Below are positions 32,544 through 44,132 of a stretch of 64,000 nt of DNA, piece by piece. The notes beneath the pieces were generated by a model. It made no database searches. It saw only the letters and a program-made list of their open reading frames with translations, and was not told the origin of the DNA. The stretch lies in contig LNKV01000016.1 of assembly GCA_001465935.1 (NCBI GenBank), forward strand, positions 496,001 to 560,000, written 5' to 3'. The position numbers and the translations under genes are program-made. Each line of letters begins with the position of its first letter. Within the stretch, counting starts at the first letter, position 1. This stretch comes from Clarireedia homoeocarpa. Its lineage: Eukaryota > Ascomycota > Leotiomycetes > Helotiales > Rutstroemiaceae.

Positions 32544-35255
32544 ATGGACAAAACTAACATTGCGCAAAAATGGCTGTAAGTTGTTTCGTCTCTTCGCCAT
32601 CCCATCGTCGCTGGCCCACATACATGTTGCCCAAGCTGACGTCTTGTGAAGTGTTGCGCAAAAAATAGAAAAGGAGCTACAATCGCAGTTAAATAAGGAT
32701 CTCCCCACGTTCGAGGATATTGAGCATCTGGTCTCGCAGTAGGGTCTCATATTCTCACTTTTGTCTTCCTCGTCTTATTGTAATAGATTGCGCATTGCTT
32801 GTGAAGCCGTCATCTTTCGCGATTTCGAGTATGGAACCAAGGAGCGTGTACAACATCGTCTGTGGGATGCGCATAGTTTGATCAACACTCGGTACCGAAA
32901 GCTCGTCGCCCATTACCGCTCCCCCGATCAGAAGCGTCGTGTCGTCGAACGCCGAAAGCTTGAAAAGCACTATGTCGACTTCCTCAAAACCGGCCAGTTT
33001 TTCTACAAGGGCTACATTCAACGACTTGCTTCTCATTTTGGCCCTCTGTCGGCTTTACAACGCATCGCCAATCGCCTCTCCTTGAGTCCATTGTCAGTAG
33101 ACAAACCTGTCAAAGTTAGTAAAGCGGTCGAGCATCTCATCAAGATGTCCTGCCATTTTACCTTGCTTCGATTAGGCGATCTTAGCAGATATCGTAATGT
33201 TCTGAGAACTAAGGATCGAAGTTGGGAACCTGCCCTTGGATATTATTATCTCGCCGATGCACTTTATCCCAACTCCGGAAGTGCCCACAACCAAATGGCT
33301 GTTATTGCTCTTGCCGAGGGGAGCCACTTGGACGCGCTTTATCACTTGCTACGTGCCGTTGCCGTCGAGGAGCCACATGAGTTGGCGCGGGATAACCTGG
33401 CAATTGAGTACAAGAAGATATCTAATAGCTGGGAGAAGGAGAAGCACACCAAGCGTCGTTCGGCACTATCTGAGTCGCCATTGGTGATCTGGTTCGTTCG
33501 ACTTCAGGCAAGATTTTACAAGGGGGTAGCATTTTCAGAACAGGCGGAACTGGAAAGAGAAGTTTTAGGCCAGCTAGCTGGTTCGCTGAAGGATGCGTCT
33601 TTTGAAGAAACATTGAACAAACTCGTGCTGATCAACATGGCTGCAAATTATCTGGCAACCGAGAGAATTACTGGTTAGTCGCTCATCCATTCTTCATCTA
33701 AAGATAAGCTGACAAGGAGCACATAGAACAAGAAGGCCTTCTAAAAGATGACTTGAAGCAATCTTTCTACTATATTCTAGGTTTCAACGTCCAGGTGCTT
33801 TGCGTCTTGTTGCAAACTCTTATTTCTGAGCTTGCTAATGCAGCCGAGGCCGAGAATTTGGAATCCCTGACTGCTTCTGAATCGTCTGGCGATTCTTCTG
33901 AGAAGCTCAGTGCGGTCGCCATCCGTATTTTGCCTGCTATTCGTCAGTACTTCGCCTGGGTTATTTCACAGCGGGCTCTCCTCGTTGGCCTAGGGACTGG
34001 AGTTGATGCGGCAGCCACGGGTCCTCTGGTCGGTCATATTCAAAGACTTTGGAAAGTTATTGCAGATGCTCTCACTGCACTCGTCAATATCTTTCCGGCT
34101 ACTTCACTTCCTACTCTCGGTTACCTATTGCCGGAAGATGAAGAAACAATTGGTTTCAAACCTCTTCGTGCCCCGCCTCCAGGCGAGGAAAATTTTAGTC
34201 TATATGTTAAGGCTGACGGATCGTTAAAGCCACGTCTTGGCGAGGGAGTCTTCCGACAACCCGAGAATGAAAACTATGCTCGTGTCCAGGATATTCTTCA
34301 AGCCGGCATTGCTCTTCATTCCGAAAAAGGCCGCTCAGCTGCATCGTCTGGAGAGCTCCACCCTACCTATGCCCCAGGACCACAAAGTCCCATGTCAGAG
34401 GTTTCGGCAGTGCCAGCTCAATTGCCGGAACATCCTCATAGAAAATTGAAGCACGGGGTTAAAGGTTCTGAGAGCACATCTACAGGTCCCTCGAATACGG
34501 ACATGCATCACCTGGAGGACAACACACCAGCGGATTCTCTGGATACCGATATGCTTCGTATGGTGGAAGACTTAGTTGAGCCGGTAAAATCACTTGGAAC
34601 GAACAACGAATCATCATATGGTATGCACAGTTCAACGGCTAATGAAATATTTGCTCCTATTGGCTCTGAAAGAGTGCAAAAGATGATGGGCAATCAATTT
34701 ACTCCCAAGAAGCCATTTCCTAGTCTGCCAGGCATTTGGAGCACACCATTCACGCCGCAGCCAGACGAGCTTCGAAGACTTAGCCCAGATGGTTTCATAA
34801 GCCCAGGTGGATTCTCTTCTTTGAGCTATGCAACCAATCAACAGCAAATGGCTGCCGCATCAGCCCTCGATCAGATGACTGGACCGCGACGAGGACCTGC
34901 CACAGACTTTCGGACAAATGGGAGTCAGCGATCACCAACGTCAATGGAAAGGTCTCCTTCTGTCAACCAGTTGTTGCAAATGTCATTAGCACAGCAATAT
35001 GGCGTTTCTCCTACCTCATCCTTCAACTTTACTTCAAATAGCAGCATTGAAGCAAACAACTCGCCACCAAAAGCATATTACACCAGAACCACGGGGCGAA
35101 CATCTCTCAATAACTTCAACGACAGTACCACGTATGAAGGTGCGAGTGATTTCGATCGATTCACAATGATGCAAAGCTCTTTATATAACGGAAGCCAGGC
35201 CAGCATGGGCAGATCCAACCACACTCCACCTGCTGGACAAGGACGTTCCGGTTGA
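32544..35255 (+). CDS. EST1/SMG7-like (EBS1-type) protein, 14-3-3-like TPR domain
   Basis: Four exons (32544-32575, 32652-32738, 32787-33673, 33727-35255) give 844 aa. The first two exons are short, and phases join to MDKTNIAQKWLVAQKIEK and HLVSQLRIACEAVIFRDFEY. The N-terminal part is the EST1 TPR bundle (VQHRLWDAHSLINTRYRKL). It is followed by the EST1 DNA/RNA-binding region with WEPALGYYYLADALYPNSGS, HNQMAVIALAEGSHLDALYH and LAVEEPHELARDNL-like helices. Residues from about 500 on are Ser/Pro/Gln-rich and disordered. In this superfamily SMG7/EBS1 acts in nonsense-mediated decay and mRNA turnover, and EST1 in telomerase recruitment. The lack of a PIN domain excludes SMG6. SMG7/EBS1-like is the better guess. 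Confidence 0.88.
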
Positions 35256-35665
35256 AAGTTACGTTTTGGAAATGCATCACATATCAAAATGTTTGACGTT
35301 CAAACCAAACATGTTCAGTACCACAGGCTTCACTTGAAGACTTCGCACTTCTTTATTGATGCTGTTGGCATGGAGGGCTTCTCTTTATGTAAAAAGGGCC
35401 CGGTGTGGTCATATTTCACATCCTCAGCACAATGTAAGAAGTATGGCGGGCTGAAGAAGTGTAAGGTTTACCGAGGCCTATATCGGCGTCTCACTTTTTA
35501 TTTGGTTTCTAATAACACGCTAGCTCTGTTGCTGTGATCGTGGAGGATCATCATAAGCTCATGCACCATGCACTACGTCATTTTGATTGTAGACGCTCCT
35601 TGTTGTTGAAACCGTCACCCGAACGCCAGCTAAAATCAGAATGCAAGAAGAACTTGTTCACAGAT
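35256..35665. other. intergenic region between SMG7-like gene and ADO1
   Basis: 410 bp of 3' UTR sequence between convergent genes. Nothing else is seen. Confidence 0.6.
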
Positions 35666-37047
35666 CTACTGGCTGGTGGGAATGTAAGTCTGCTTAGGGA
35701 AGGGGAAACTGTAGTACATAGTTAGTTTCTTGAGCGAGAAATTCAGTGGAACTGTAACAAGATGTGTTCCAATCTTGTGCTTGTGACCATAATTCAGAAG
35801 TGCAGAATGAAAGATTTGACTTACGAAGGGCCCAGCTCTTGAATACTCAACTTAGCCAACCATTGTCCTTGGTCCACACATTGGTCGAGAGGAGCTCCTG
35901 CAACAAGACCAGCAGTAAAGCCAGCAGCGAAGGCATCTCCAGCACCGGTGGTATCATTGATCAAGTTCTTGTCGATAGCATGCACAGGATACTCCTTAAT
36001 CTCTTGACCATTAACAGCCACAACAGTAGGAAGAGTTCCCTGTGTAATGATAGCCACCCTCTCCCTCTTCTTGTTCTCCTTGGGCAGCGCAGCCAACGCC
36101 TTAGCAATCTCCTTAATATCCTTACTCTCCACACCGTGGTGTTCCGCCCAGCTCAACGCCTCCGTCTCATTCCCAATAACGTAATCCCAGTATGGAGCCG
36201 TAGCATCCAACGGATCCTTGAAGAACTGGGGAATGAACGGTGCCGACAGCGAGAACACAAACACCTTGTTATTCTTAGCTGCCTCTTCAGCAAGTGCCTG
36301 GATCGCCGGCGGGCACACTGTCAAATGGTATCCTCCGACAAAATAATGCGAAGCACCTTCAACCAGCTTCCACACCTCGGGACTCTTCAAATGCTCCAGA
36401 TCGTAGTGGTTTGCAGCGCCGAGATCCGTCACCATAGAGCGGTTGTGGTCGGTGATGACGACGCCACAGCGGCCGGTGGGCTGGTTCTTGTCTACACGGT
36501 ACTCAACGCGGAGACCGGCCGTCTTGACGGCATCGTGCAGGATAGCGGCGTATTTGTCGTCGCCGACGCCGCCGAGATAGACTACACTGTTGGGCGGGAG
36601 CATGTACTGCGCGCCGCGGGCAGTGTTTTGGGCCCCGCCGCCGGCGATCAGTTTGGCGGAGTAGTTGTTAAGGAGGTCTTCGTAGATAGAGAGGTGCTCG
36701 GGCCCGGCAAGGATGGCATCGTTGGGCTTGAGCTTGTATTTGTCGAGGAGAGCTTGGTCTCCTTGAGCTTGGATATCTGGGGGGAGGAGTTAGTCGATGA
36801 GAGGATGGGTGAATGGGTGAATGGATATATAGATGAATAAGGTTGTGTGAGAGTATGAAAGTATGAGCGTTGTAGACTGGGTTGAGGGATGTGTTCGATC
36901 TACTGCACCGAAGAAGAATCTGCGTTCCAGTGCAGTGAAAGCCGGGCTGAGCCTCGTATAGAGCAGAAAATGATGTATTTCATTTAATTACTCACCAAGC
37001 AATGGGTTCTCTAAGCAGAGAAGGGCATATTCTTTGTTTCCAGACAT
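35666..37047 (-). CDS. ADO1: adenosine kinase
   Basis: Three exons (37047-36996, 36776-35825, 35708-35666) give 348 aa. This PfkB-family kinase phosphorylates adenosine to AMP and so clears adenosine from the methyl cycle. Visible marks are MSGNKEYALLCLENPLLD, the glycine pair in AGGGAQNTARGAQY, YLGGVGDDKYA, and the anion hole and catalytic base NDTTGAGDAFAAGF. The last exon is only 14 codons and gives the conserved FPFPKQTY tail. It is reached by a 116-nt intron (CTAAC branch). Reading through instead would stop after ELGPS. The first intron is long (219 nt, CTAACTCC branch). Length fits the usual 345-350 aa. Confidence 0.95.
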
Positions 37048-37543
37048 AACTGTAGTTGCTTTGCTGGTAGATTTTGAGATGGGATGTTTTGATGGCGGGG
37101 GTGAAATTCGGTGAAGAAAGGTTAGGTGGGGTTGAAATCTAGGTACGGAAACCGGGGTCTTCAAAGATTTTAATACCCGTCTCGGACCCCGAGGAGCGCA
37201 ACCTTTGATAATATTCGTAATGTAGGACATCAATTTGACGCCATAATTAGTGTTCAGTTCAATTCAAATACAGAGTGCAATTTGTGTTTAGAATTGTGAT
37301 TGAAGATCGAAATATCACACTGTGTCTCCATCTCTCACAAGTCTCGTTTGCGGGAAACCATGAGTTCATTTAGTATGCTGGTACTGGCGTCATGCAACTA
37401 GAATCTCCTGATCAATAACACATCATGTCAGAACACAAGAGATTGTTGTAGAAGTTCTTTCTGTCATTCCCGCTGAGCTCCATCCGAAAATACATAGATG
37501 TAGGCCCAACAAATCCGAAGCAATGAAAACCCCCTTAATACGC

Positions 37544-38604
37544 TCAATCCTTGACCTTTTGGGTACCACGTAACAAACCAGTTCTCCTGGCAGCGATGAG
37601 ACCGGCTTTTTGACCTTGTGCGGCGTATCTCGAGATTGTGGATGCTTTACCAATATGTTGATGGTTACCACCCTATTTCTGGTTAGTACTGTCTTATGAG
37701 ATTGATTGTAGGAATAGCTTACTCCGTGAGGATGGTCAACAGGGTTCATGGCAACACCACGAGTCTTGGGCCATGAGTTGCGCTTGACAGCGAACTTGTG
37801 CTTGGCACGGGATGCCTCTGTAGAAACAATCAGCATGGATATTCTCCGACACAGCCTTTCTACTGGGTCTTGTAAAACATACTCATGAGAGGCTTGTCCG
37901 TTCTTCCACCACCAGCAACGATACCAATCATTCCGCGTGCGCTGCTCTTGATGACCTTCTTGGCCCCGGATGGGAGCTTGACACGGGTCTTGCCCTCATC
38001 AGGGTTGTGACCGATAACGGTGACATAGTTACCAGAGGTACGTCCCAATGCACCACGGTCACCAACCTTTTCCTCAACATTCGAGATGACGGTACCTTCG
38101 GGGACTGATCCAAGAGGGAGGACGTTTCCAACAGTAAGATTGGCGTGCTTGCCAGCGTAGATGAATTGACCAGTGTACATTCCTTCGTTCGCAATGAAAG
38201 TCTCGGTGTGCAACTTGAATCGGTATGGGTCGCGGAAAACAACCTTGGCTAAAGGTGCTCCTCGTCCTGGGTCGTGGATGATTTCCTTAACGACACCTCG
38301 AACATAACCGTGTCGCTCTGCATAATCGAGGGTTCTGAACTGAGCTGGTGCCTTGTTCAATCTGGTGTTGGCCGTGAAAACGGAACCACGTCCCTTTCTC
38401 TGATTCCTAATAACTCGTCCTATTCCCCATTTCGTCAGCTCAGTCCACAAAGTAAGTATAATTTCGAATCGTGTTGGCGCTGATGATGAATTCCATCCAT
38501 GCAGCAATTGTTGCCATTGATGGTTATTTCGCTGCAGGTACAGAAACCTCACATAAATGAGAACAGTGAGAATAATTGAGAATATTGCTGAAATACATAC
38601 CCAT
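37544..38604 (-). CDS. RPL2: 60S ribosomal protein L2 (uL2, L8 family)
   Basis: Four exons (38604-38601, 38419-37883, 37817-37723, 37672-37544) give 254 aa, the normal size. Exon 1 is just ATG plus one G, and a 181-nt intron follows. The junction gives [16 protein letters not shown]. Further marks are [42 protein letters not shown] and the peptidyl-transferase-proximal loop [17 protein letters not shown], which is itself rebuilt across the third junction. It ends GTQKVKD. uL2 binds 23S/28S rRNA near the active centre and is essential. Early introns after the start codon are typical of ribosomal protein genes. I looked for C/D snoRNA boxes in intron 1 and did not find a convincing pair. Confidence 0.97.
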
Positions 38605-40314
38605 CTTGACGGTGTTGCGACGGCGATGGTTGGGAAAGTTGTCGGCAGGAAATGTTCAATGATCAAATCTCAATATCCTCGAATATCCAGTGTGGACTTT
38701 CCAATAAAATTAAGCGAGTGCCCTAGCGTTTATGCCTTAGGCGTACGAGCGGACAAGGATTCCGCTAGCGGGGTTTTACAGTGACGACTATCGAACCGAC
38801 ACGCGCCTCATTTTCAACATACAAATCATTCTTCTCAACATTCAACCCTTTACAGTGCCAGACGATTCCATGGAAAGGTGTATTGAGGGCGAGAGTTGGA
38901 TCTCTGGGGGTTGCAGGGCTTGAATACGGAGTGAATTGGCCTTTCCTGGGCCCTCCTTTCTCCCCATCCCACGCGCTATTCTACATCATTTATCGCGAGA
39001 ATTCTATGCATTCCATCAAATACTATCACACATTCATATTGATCATACCTCTCTAGGTATCCTTGATGGTTGGGGGAGAGTTTGCCATATCTAAGAACAG
39101 TGTTCTATGGCAGATAACAATCTCTACTGGTGGCATTATGATAGCCTCCTTATTTCCGGTTTTGTTGTGATCGCGTAGTGCCTCATAACTTTACGCATTT
39201 GTGAGAGTTCAAGCGTTGCGCGGATTCACGGGTGGTAAATTTCTGTCCAATTTCTCAAAGAAATTGCGGGGTTCAGAGGTGCCGCATCGCTATTAGGCAA
39301 CATCTGCTCCAAGCCTGACAGAATTACGACAATTAAATGGTTTTTATTCAGTCTGACTCTGAAATTAGGTCGTGGCGACGACTAAAAGGATGGGCTTCTC
39401 GTTCTCCGAATGGGCGTTCGTGACTTTCTCCAGCACTCCGGCCTTTAGGCCGGCTACGGGCGCAGACCGGAGACGCAACATTTCCACCATCTCCATGAAC
39501 GCAAACATCGGATTGTTGAAGTACTCTATTATTTCTGCTCTCTGCTGTGCATTTTTGAATACTAATTAAAATAGAAAGGTTTGACGATTTGGACGACAGT
39601 CGTATTGATTACATACGCTCTGGAACAAGTTATGTTGAGAGCCACTTTCCTCATTTTTTATATCTTCTTTTCATATGGGCTATGCGACCCTGTGAGCATC
39701 ATTCCGTTGAACAAAATGGTCGGTAAGCGAATGTGGTTGGTATTCCCTTGCATTGGCGTTGCCGATTCGACCACCATCCAAAACGATATTTAGAGCGATC
39801 CAAACTCCGGTTTTGCGTGCAGCTCTCGTCCACATCCCAATCAAACAAAAGGGTGTCTGGAACCAGCTCTCGATCCGTTGCGTTATTCTCCTCGCATGTT
39901 TGGAATGTTGGGTACATGATAGGATAAAGACGATTGACAAGGCATGGGGAGATCATACCAGCTTCTGGTTGGAAATGACTTCGTTACATCTGTATGGGTT
40001 TGTGGGAATGGAGGGTAATCATTGTGTGGGGACAGCCGAACGTGTTCTATGTGATATGGTGCCGGATGATCTCAGAGAATGCTCAGAAATATCGATTTGT
40101 GGCCTAGGACTAATAGGAATACTACCGGTTTCCACAACCACCGACCGCTTGATGTTCCTTGTGTTGTACGTGCGTGATAGAATGCTTAGACCAATAAACA
40201 ATATCGCGCTTGTCGGCAATATCTTGGAGCTTCCAGGCTCCTCTGACTTCATCTCCCAAAACCTTCTCTTCCCCAAACCATCTTAGAATACCACAACCCA
40301 ACAACAACCATACC
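38605..40314. other. 1.7-kb divergent region with weak coding-like frames
   Basis: Between RPL2 and the WHIM-like gene. A minus-strand frame from 39561 to 39365 (65 codons with stop, opened by an AATTAG acceptor-like site) looks more protein-like than chance. A plus-strand frame of 177 codons lies at 39753-40286. Neither could be joined to a full gene. A CCGGCCT palindrome lies at 39438-39453. Confidence 0.5.
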
Positions 40315-42389
40315 ATGGCCTCTTCCGATGATTCTTCCGATCTATCTTCGGTGCCATCTGATGATGAGAGTCTACAATTAACTAAGAAAGATGGTATTTT
40401 GAAATTCTTCTCTAAAGCCCCCAAGCCTGCTTCGGCACCGAAAGTCGAACCGTCGCCGCCGCGACCAAAGCGAGAACCATCACCTCCTCATGAATATGTG
40501 CTGGCAGATAATCCAGATATTGCCGTAAGTTTGCAGCCCTTGTCGTCGCGTAACAGCGGACTTTACACGTCTAAAACGCGTGGTTGTGCGATGCAATCGT
40601 TGCTAACGATGAATACTACGTAGTTTATCGTCATGTTCCGCGCGCGGTTCACAGATGCTTTTCCAAAATCTTTACCTAACTTCGGTCCCCAAGAACTCGA
40701 GCGAGCGGTTGTCGATACTGCACCTGGCGAGCACGCTGAGCAATTCCTTTGCGCATTGCTAGGACTTCTTCTGAACAGGAAACAAGATGTAAAGTATGTC
40801 ATTTTTTACTTGCGAGTTTCCTCTTGTTCACATTTGTCTATGAGGGACTATGGCTAATCTTTCCCTGTGGCTTGCAGGGCTGGTCATTACAATCGCGCAT
40901 TGGAGGAGGCTGTTCAAACACATAAATCACAATGGGCGAAAGACTGGGAAAGCAAGAATCCATTATCCGGCGGGGCTACGTTCACATCCATGTCCCCAAC
41001 CGAACGAGTGAGTGCTTTGCTCCTCTCGACCTTGCACTTGTTTTTATACTGATCTCGTGCAGCTTACATTACTTCGAACACTTATTTTGTGGTCCCTCTC
41101 CTCATCTGATGTTGTTAAAGGCATCATCACAGCTTCCTATAAGCAAACACGCCATGAAGACGATCTTAACCAGCCTTTGTCCGTACAGCCATGGGGCTCA
41201 GATGCCGATCGACGTCGATACTTTTTGATAGAGGGTCTGGACGATACACATTTTAGAGTCTATAGAGAAAGCAACCATACTGGCACAAAGAGAACTTGGT
41301 GGAGTGTCGCAGGCGATATTGATGAGTTGAAGACATTGGCAGAAAAGCTGACCAAAGATGATGGTGGCCAGAAAGCTAGAACTTTGAGTAACAAAATACT
41401 TGCTGCTATTCCACGATTCGAAGCGACTGAGGAGGTATGTCTGCTCGTACCATACTTCCTCGGAATTATTTTTCTTACTTCCCTTGCTAATTCACTGCTA
41501 GAAACGACGACGACGAGAGTACAGACAGGCGCGAAAGGAGCAATTCAAGCGCCCGGAACACAACTTCTCTATGTATGAAGGTCGAACGAGAGGAAAGCGC
41601 ATGAAGTACACCTACTCTGACGAAGAAGATGAAATATATTCCGATACGACAGCATCACGTCGTTCTACACGCAACACCGGTACTCACACTCCAGCTGAAC
41701 CTGCTGCCCCAACTGTTACTCAAAGCGGCCGTCAAGTCAAGTCCCGTGTTGGTGGTGCGTATGGTGAGAGTATGTTGAGTGGAACCTACAACACTAGTGC
41801 AAGTCACAATGAAGTTGAGATGGAAGAGTCCGAGGAAGCGTCTGCCTCGAGGCCGCGTCGTGCAGCTGCGCCCAGCCGCACCACCTGGGCATCGAAAGGA
41901 AAGCACATCGAAGGATACAATTCAGTTGACGAGATGGACGATGATGAGGAAGACGATGCTAGCGAGCAAGACTATGGCGATGACGAAGAAGACGATGACC
42001 AAGTATCTCTGGCAAGCGACAAAGACGAACCGGATGATGACACCGAAGATGACGAGGATATAGAAGCAGATGACGAGGTAAAGCAAAGCCTCATCGTGAA
42101 GCTATCAGTCAAGACACCAACCCCAGAAAAGAAGAGAACTACGATAAAGCTCCGTCTAAGCCCACAGCCAGATGTGGGTTCTGATGTTGAGTCCACCTCA
42201 AAGGACGCCGTATGTCCAGGTTCTGTTACAGAGGTCAATAGCGCTGGGCAGCCTAGGAAGTCTGTTCAGGTAGCGGAGAACGGTACCTTGAAGCCCATCC
42301 CAATCACTTCCAAGCTTGTGTCCAATCCGCTCTCTCCCTCTCTAACTTTCCGGGGCAGCCCAGAGAAGGCTTCAACCAAAATCTATTAA
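40315..42389 (+). CDS. WHIM-domain-like putative chromatin-remodelling protein
   Basis: Five exons (40315-40524, 40624-40793, 40878-41007, 41063-41434, 41502-42389) with 55- to 99-nt introns give 589 aa. An acidic Ser-rich start (SDDSSDLSSVPSDDE) and a Pro-rich linker precede a helical domain: FRARFTDAFPKSLPNFGPQE, GHYNRALEEAVQTHKSQW, then LTLLRTLILWSLSSSDVVKG, the WHIM1-like step. WGSDADRRRYFLIEGLDDTH resembles the sequence that follows in WHIM/DDT proteins of ISWI-type remodellers. Next is a basic helix (KRRRREYRQARKEQF). From about 390 on the chain is highly acidic (DDEEDDASEQ and similar), typical of histone-binding tails. The name rests on pattern resemblance only. It is divergent from RPL2 over 1.7 kb. 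Confidence 0.75.
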
Positions 42390-42909
42390 CGTTGGTTTTG
42401 GAAGTTCTTAGGTGTTTTGATCGATTAGTATGGGTACTCCAATTGAGTTATTACGGCAGCAAAAGCGTCGATCAAGTAGGTTATTTGCTTTGGCGGGGCG
42501 CTTCAAAAAGGAAAATGTTCGAGCAGGCTGACTGCTCTCCAAATGTGGCAATTTCTGCTGTCTTATAGAGATACCACCTTCTCACGAGGTTAAAACTAGA
42601 CACGATTATCTCGTCGTGTTGAGTTTTAAGAGGGTTATTCGGGACTGTATAGTATTAAATGACTAGATGCATCTACTCGAGAAATGTCTCAAGCTATGAT
42701 GTCGAATTCTGCTTGCCATACAGCCACTTTATGAGATTAGATATACTAGCAAACCACTCTCCTTTCACAGATGGGCAGCCATGCAAAATATAAATCTACA
42801 AGACATATGGTACCCTCAAATTGCACGATAATTTAATTTTGTATATCGCCAATCCAGAACGCCCCCAATGCAACTGCCATGCCCTCAAAACGCTCATAAT
42901 TCATTATCT
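42390..42909. other. intergenic region between WHIM-like and DUF1770 genes
   Basis: 520 bp between convergent genes, likely 3' UTRs. Nothing else is seen. Confidence 0.6.
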
Positions 42910-43623
42910 TTACTCCGTAGTTGAAGCTATAGTCTCATAGTACTGCTCCACCAATACATCAGCAGAATGTACTTCGAAGCATTCAGTATAGCATATGCAG
43001 AGGACTCACATCCCCCATTTCCGCCGCCAGCTTTGAATCCTTCCCAAGGTTTGCAAACTTGTCCTTGATCGGCCAATTGTTCACCTTATACCACCAGCGA
43101 CGTACCCTCGCACCGGCACTGTTGCCGCTGAGTTGTGCATTGCGATTCCAGTGTTTCCAGCCGGACACAAACAGTGTCATGAGAACGCCTTGGAGAAGTG
43201 GCATGCACACCTGATACCAAAGTCAGCGCTGCAGGGTGCAACATGTTATTTTAACAGAAGAAGATAGATATTTACCTGATCCTTTATAGTAATAAAAGCT
43301 ATCTTCCAATACGAATCTGCTTGGGAAATACTCGCCAAATAGCTCTGCTCAAAACGAAGGTCGGGAATGGGAGGAAAACTCGATCGTCGAGGTATAGGCT
43401 TTAGTACATCGTATGGAATATCATCTATCTCTTCTCCTTCTTCAAGATCAATCCCATCGTCCTCGTCGTAAGCGTCAGAGGATGAGGATGAGCGGCGCAC
43501 TGTTACAGGCTCTTTGCTAGATACGGTAGTCGAAGGATTGATGTCGTGCGTAGGTGATGGTGCCCGATTTATTGAAGCCGATTGTACCGTAGATGCGATT
43601 TCTATGGGTATGGAATCAGACAT
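42910..43623 (-). CDS. DUF1770 family protein
   Basis: Three exons (43623-43276, 43210-43010, 42942-42910) with 65- and 67-nt introns give 193 aa. The hallmark of this fungal family is the acidic stretch then IPYDVLKPIPRRSSFPPIPD and LRFEQSYLASI. The second exon has a short hydrophobic run (VCMPLLQGVLMTLFVSGW) that could be membrane-associated, followed by ARVRRWWYKVNNWPIKDK. The last exon adds only YYETIASTTE. No biochemical role is known to me for the family. Confidence 0.82.
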
Positions 43624-44132
43624 CTTGAAAGCTTAAGATACTGGGAGGTCGGTTTTGATCTTGAATTTGTTGTAGCTATCCTCGCTATCGTTGTAGCTAG
43701 GAGGGGGCGCGACGGTAAAACTATTCGCCGTGCCGAGCTGAAGGCTTTGATTGAGTGCTACCATCTGTGCCATGGTCATCTCAAGCGAATCATATCTCCT
43801 TGTCTACATATGCAGCACCACAGTGATCATGAATTGATTGGTACTCATCCATGAAGGGGGGTTGCACTTCCTACTGCGGCACGGCCGATAAATACTTCCC
43901 ATCCACTTACTCTTCCTGCTCCCTCTTCATGGTAAACAGGCCTAGAGTCTTTGTGAGCTGAAGATGGAAGAGCTGGTTTTGTGTGATTAGTTCTATTGGC
44001 CAGCTCGTAGACCTTCAACAGGGCTCGCAGGGCTATCGAGTTATCCGGCAGATACTTACGTACTTGATAAGTTTAAATATTTGACGCACCAGACTGTTTT
44101 GTTCAACATTACGACGCTTCTCACAATCCAGC
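43624..44132. other. divergent promoter region
   Basis: 509 bp between the starts of the DUF1770 gene and the unknown four-exon gene. No repeat or frame of note. Confidence 0.55.

Noticed and set aside
35764..36840. A 358-codon plus-strand frame antisense to ADO1
   Set aside because: It is the reverse complement of a clearly conserved adenosine kinase exon, has no family features and breaks at the real introns.
38420..38600. A C/D-box snoRNA in RPL2 intron 1
   Set aside because: CTGA-like D boxes are present but no matching C box (RTGATGA) was found on the sense strand.
39753..40286. A 177-codon plus frame before the WHIM-like gene
   Set aside because: It has no ATG at its start, no recognisable domain, and overlaps the probable promoter and leader of the WHIM-like gene.
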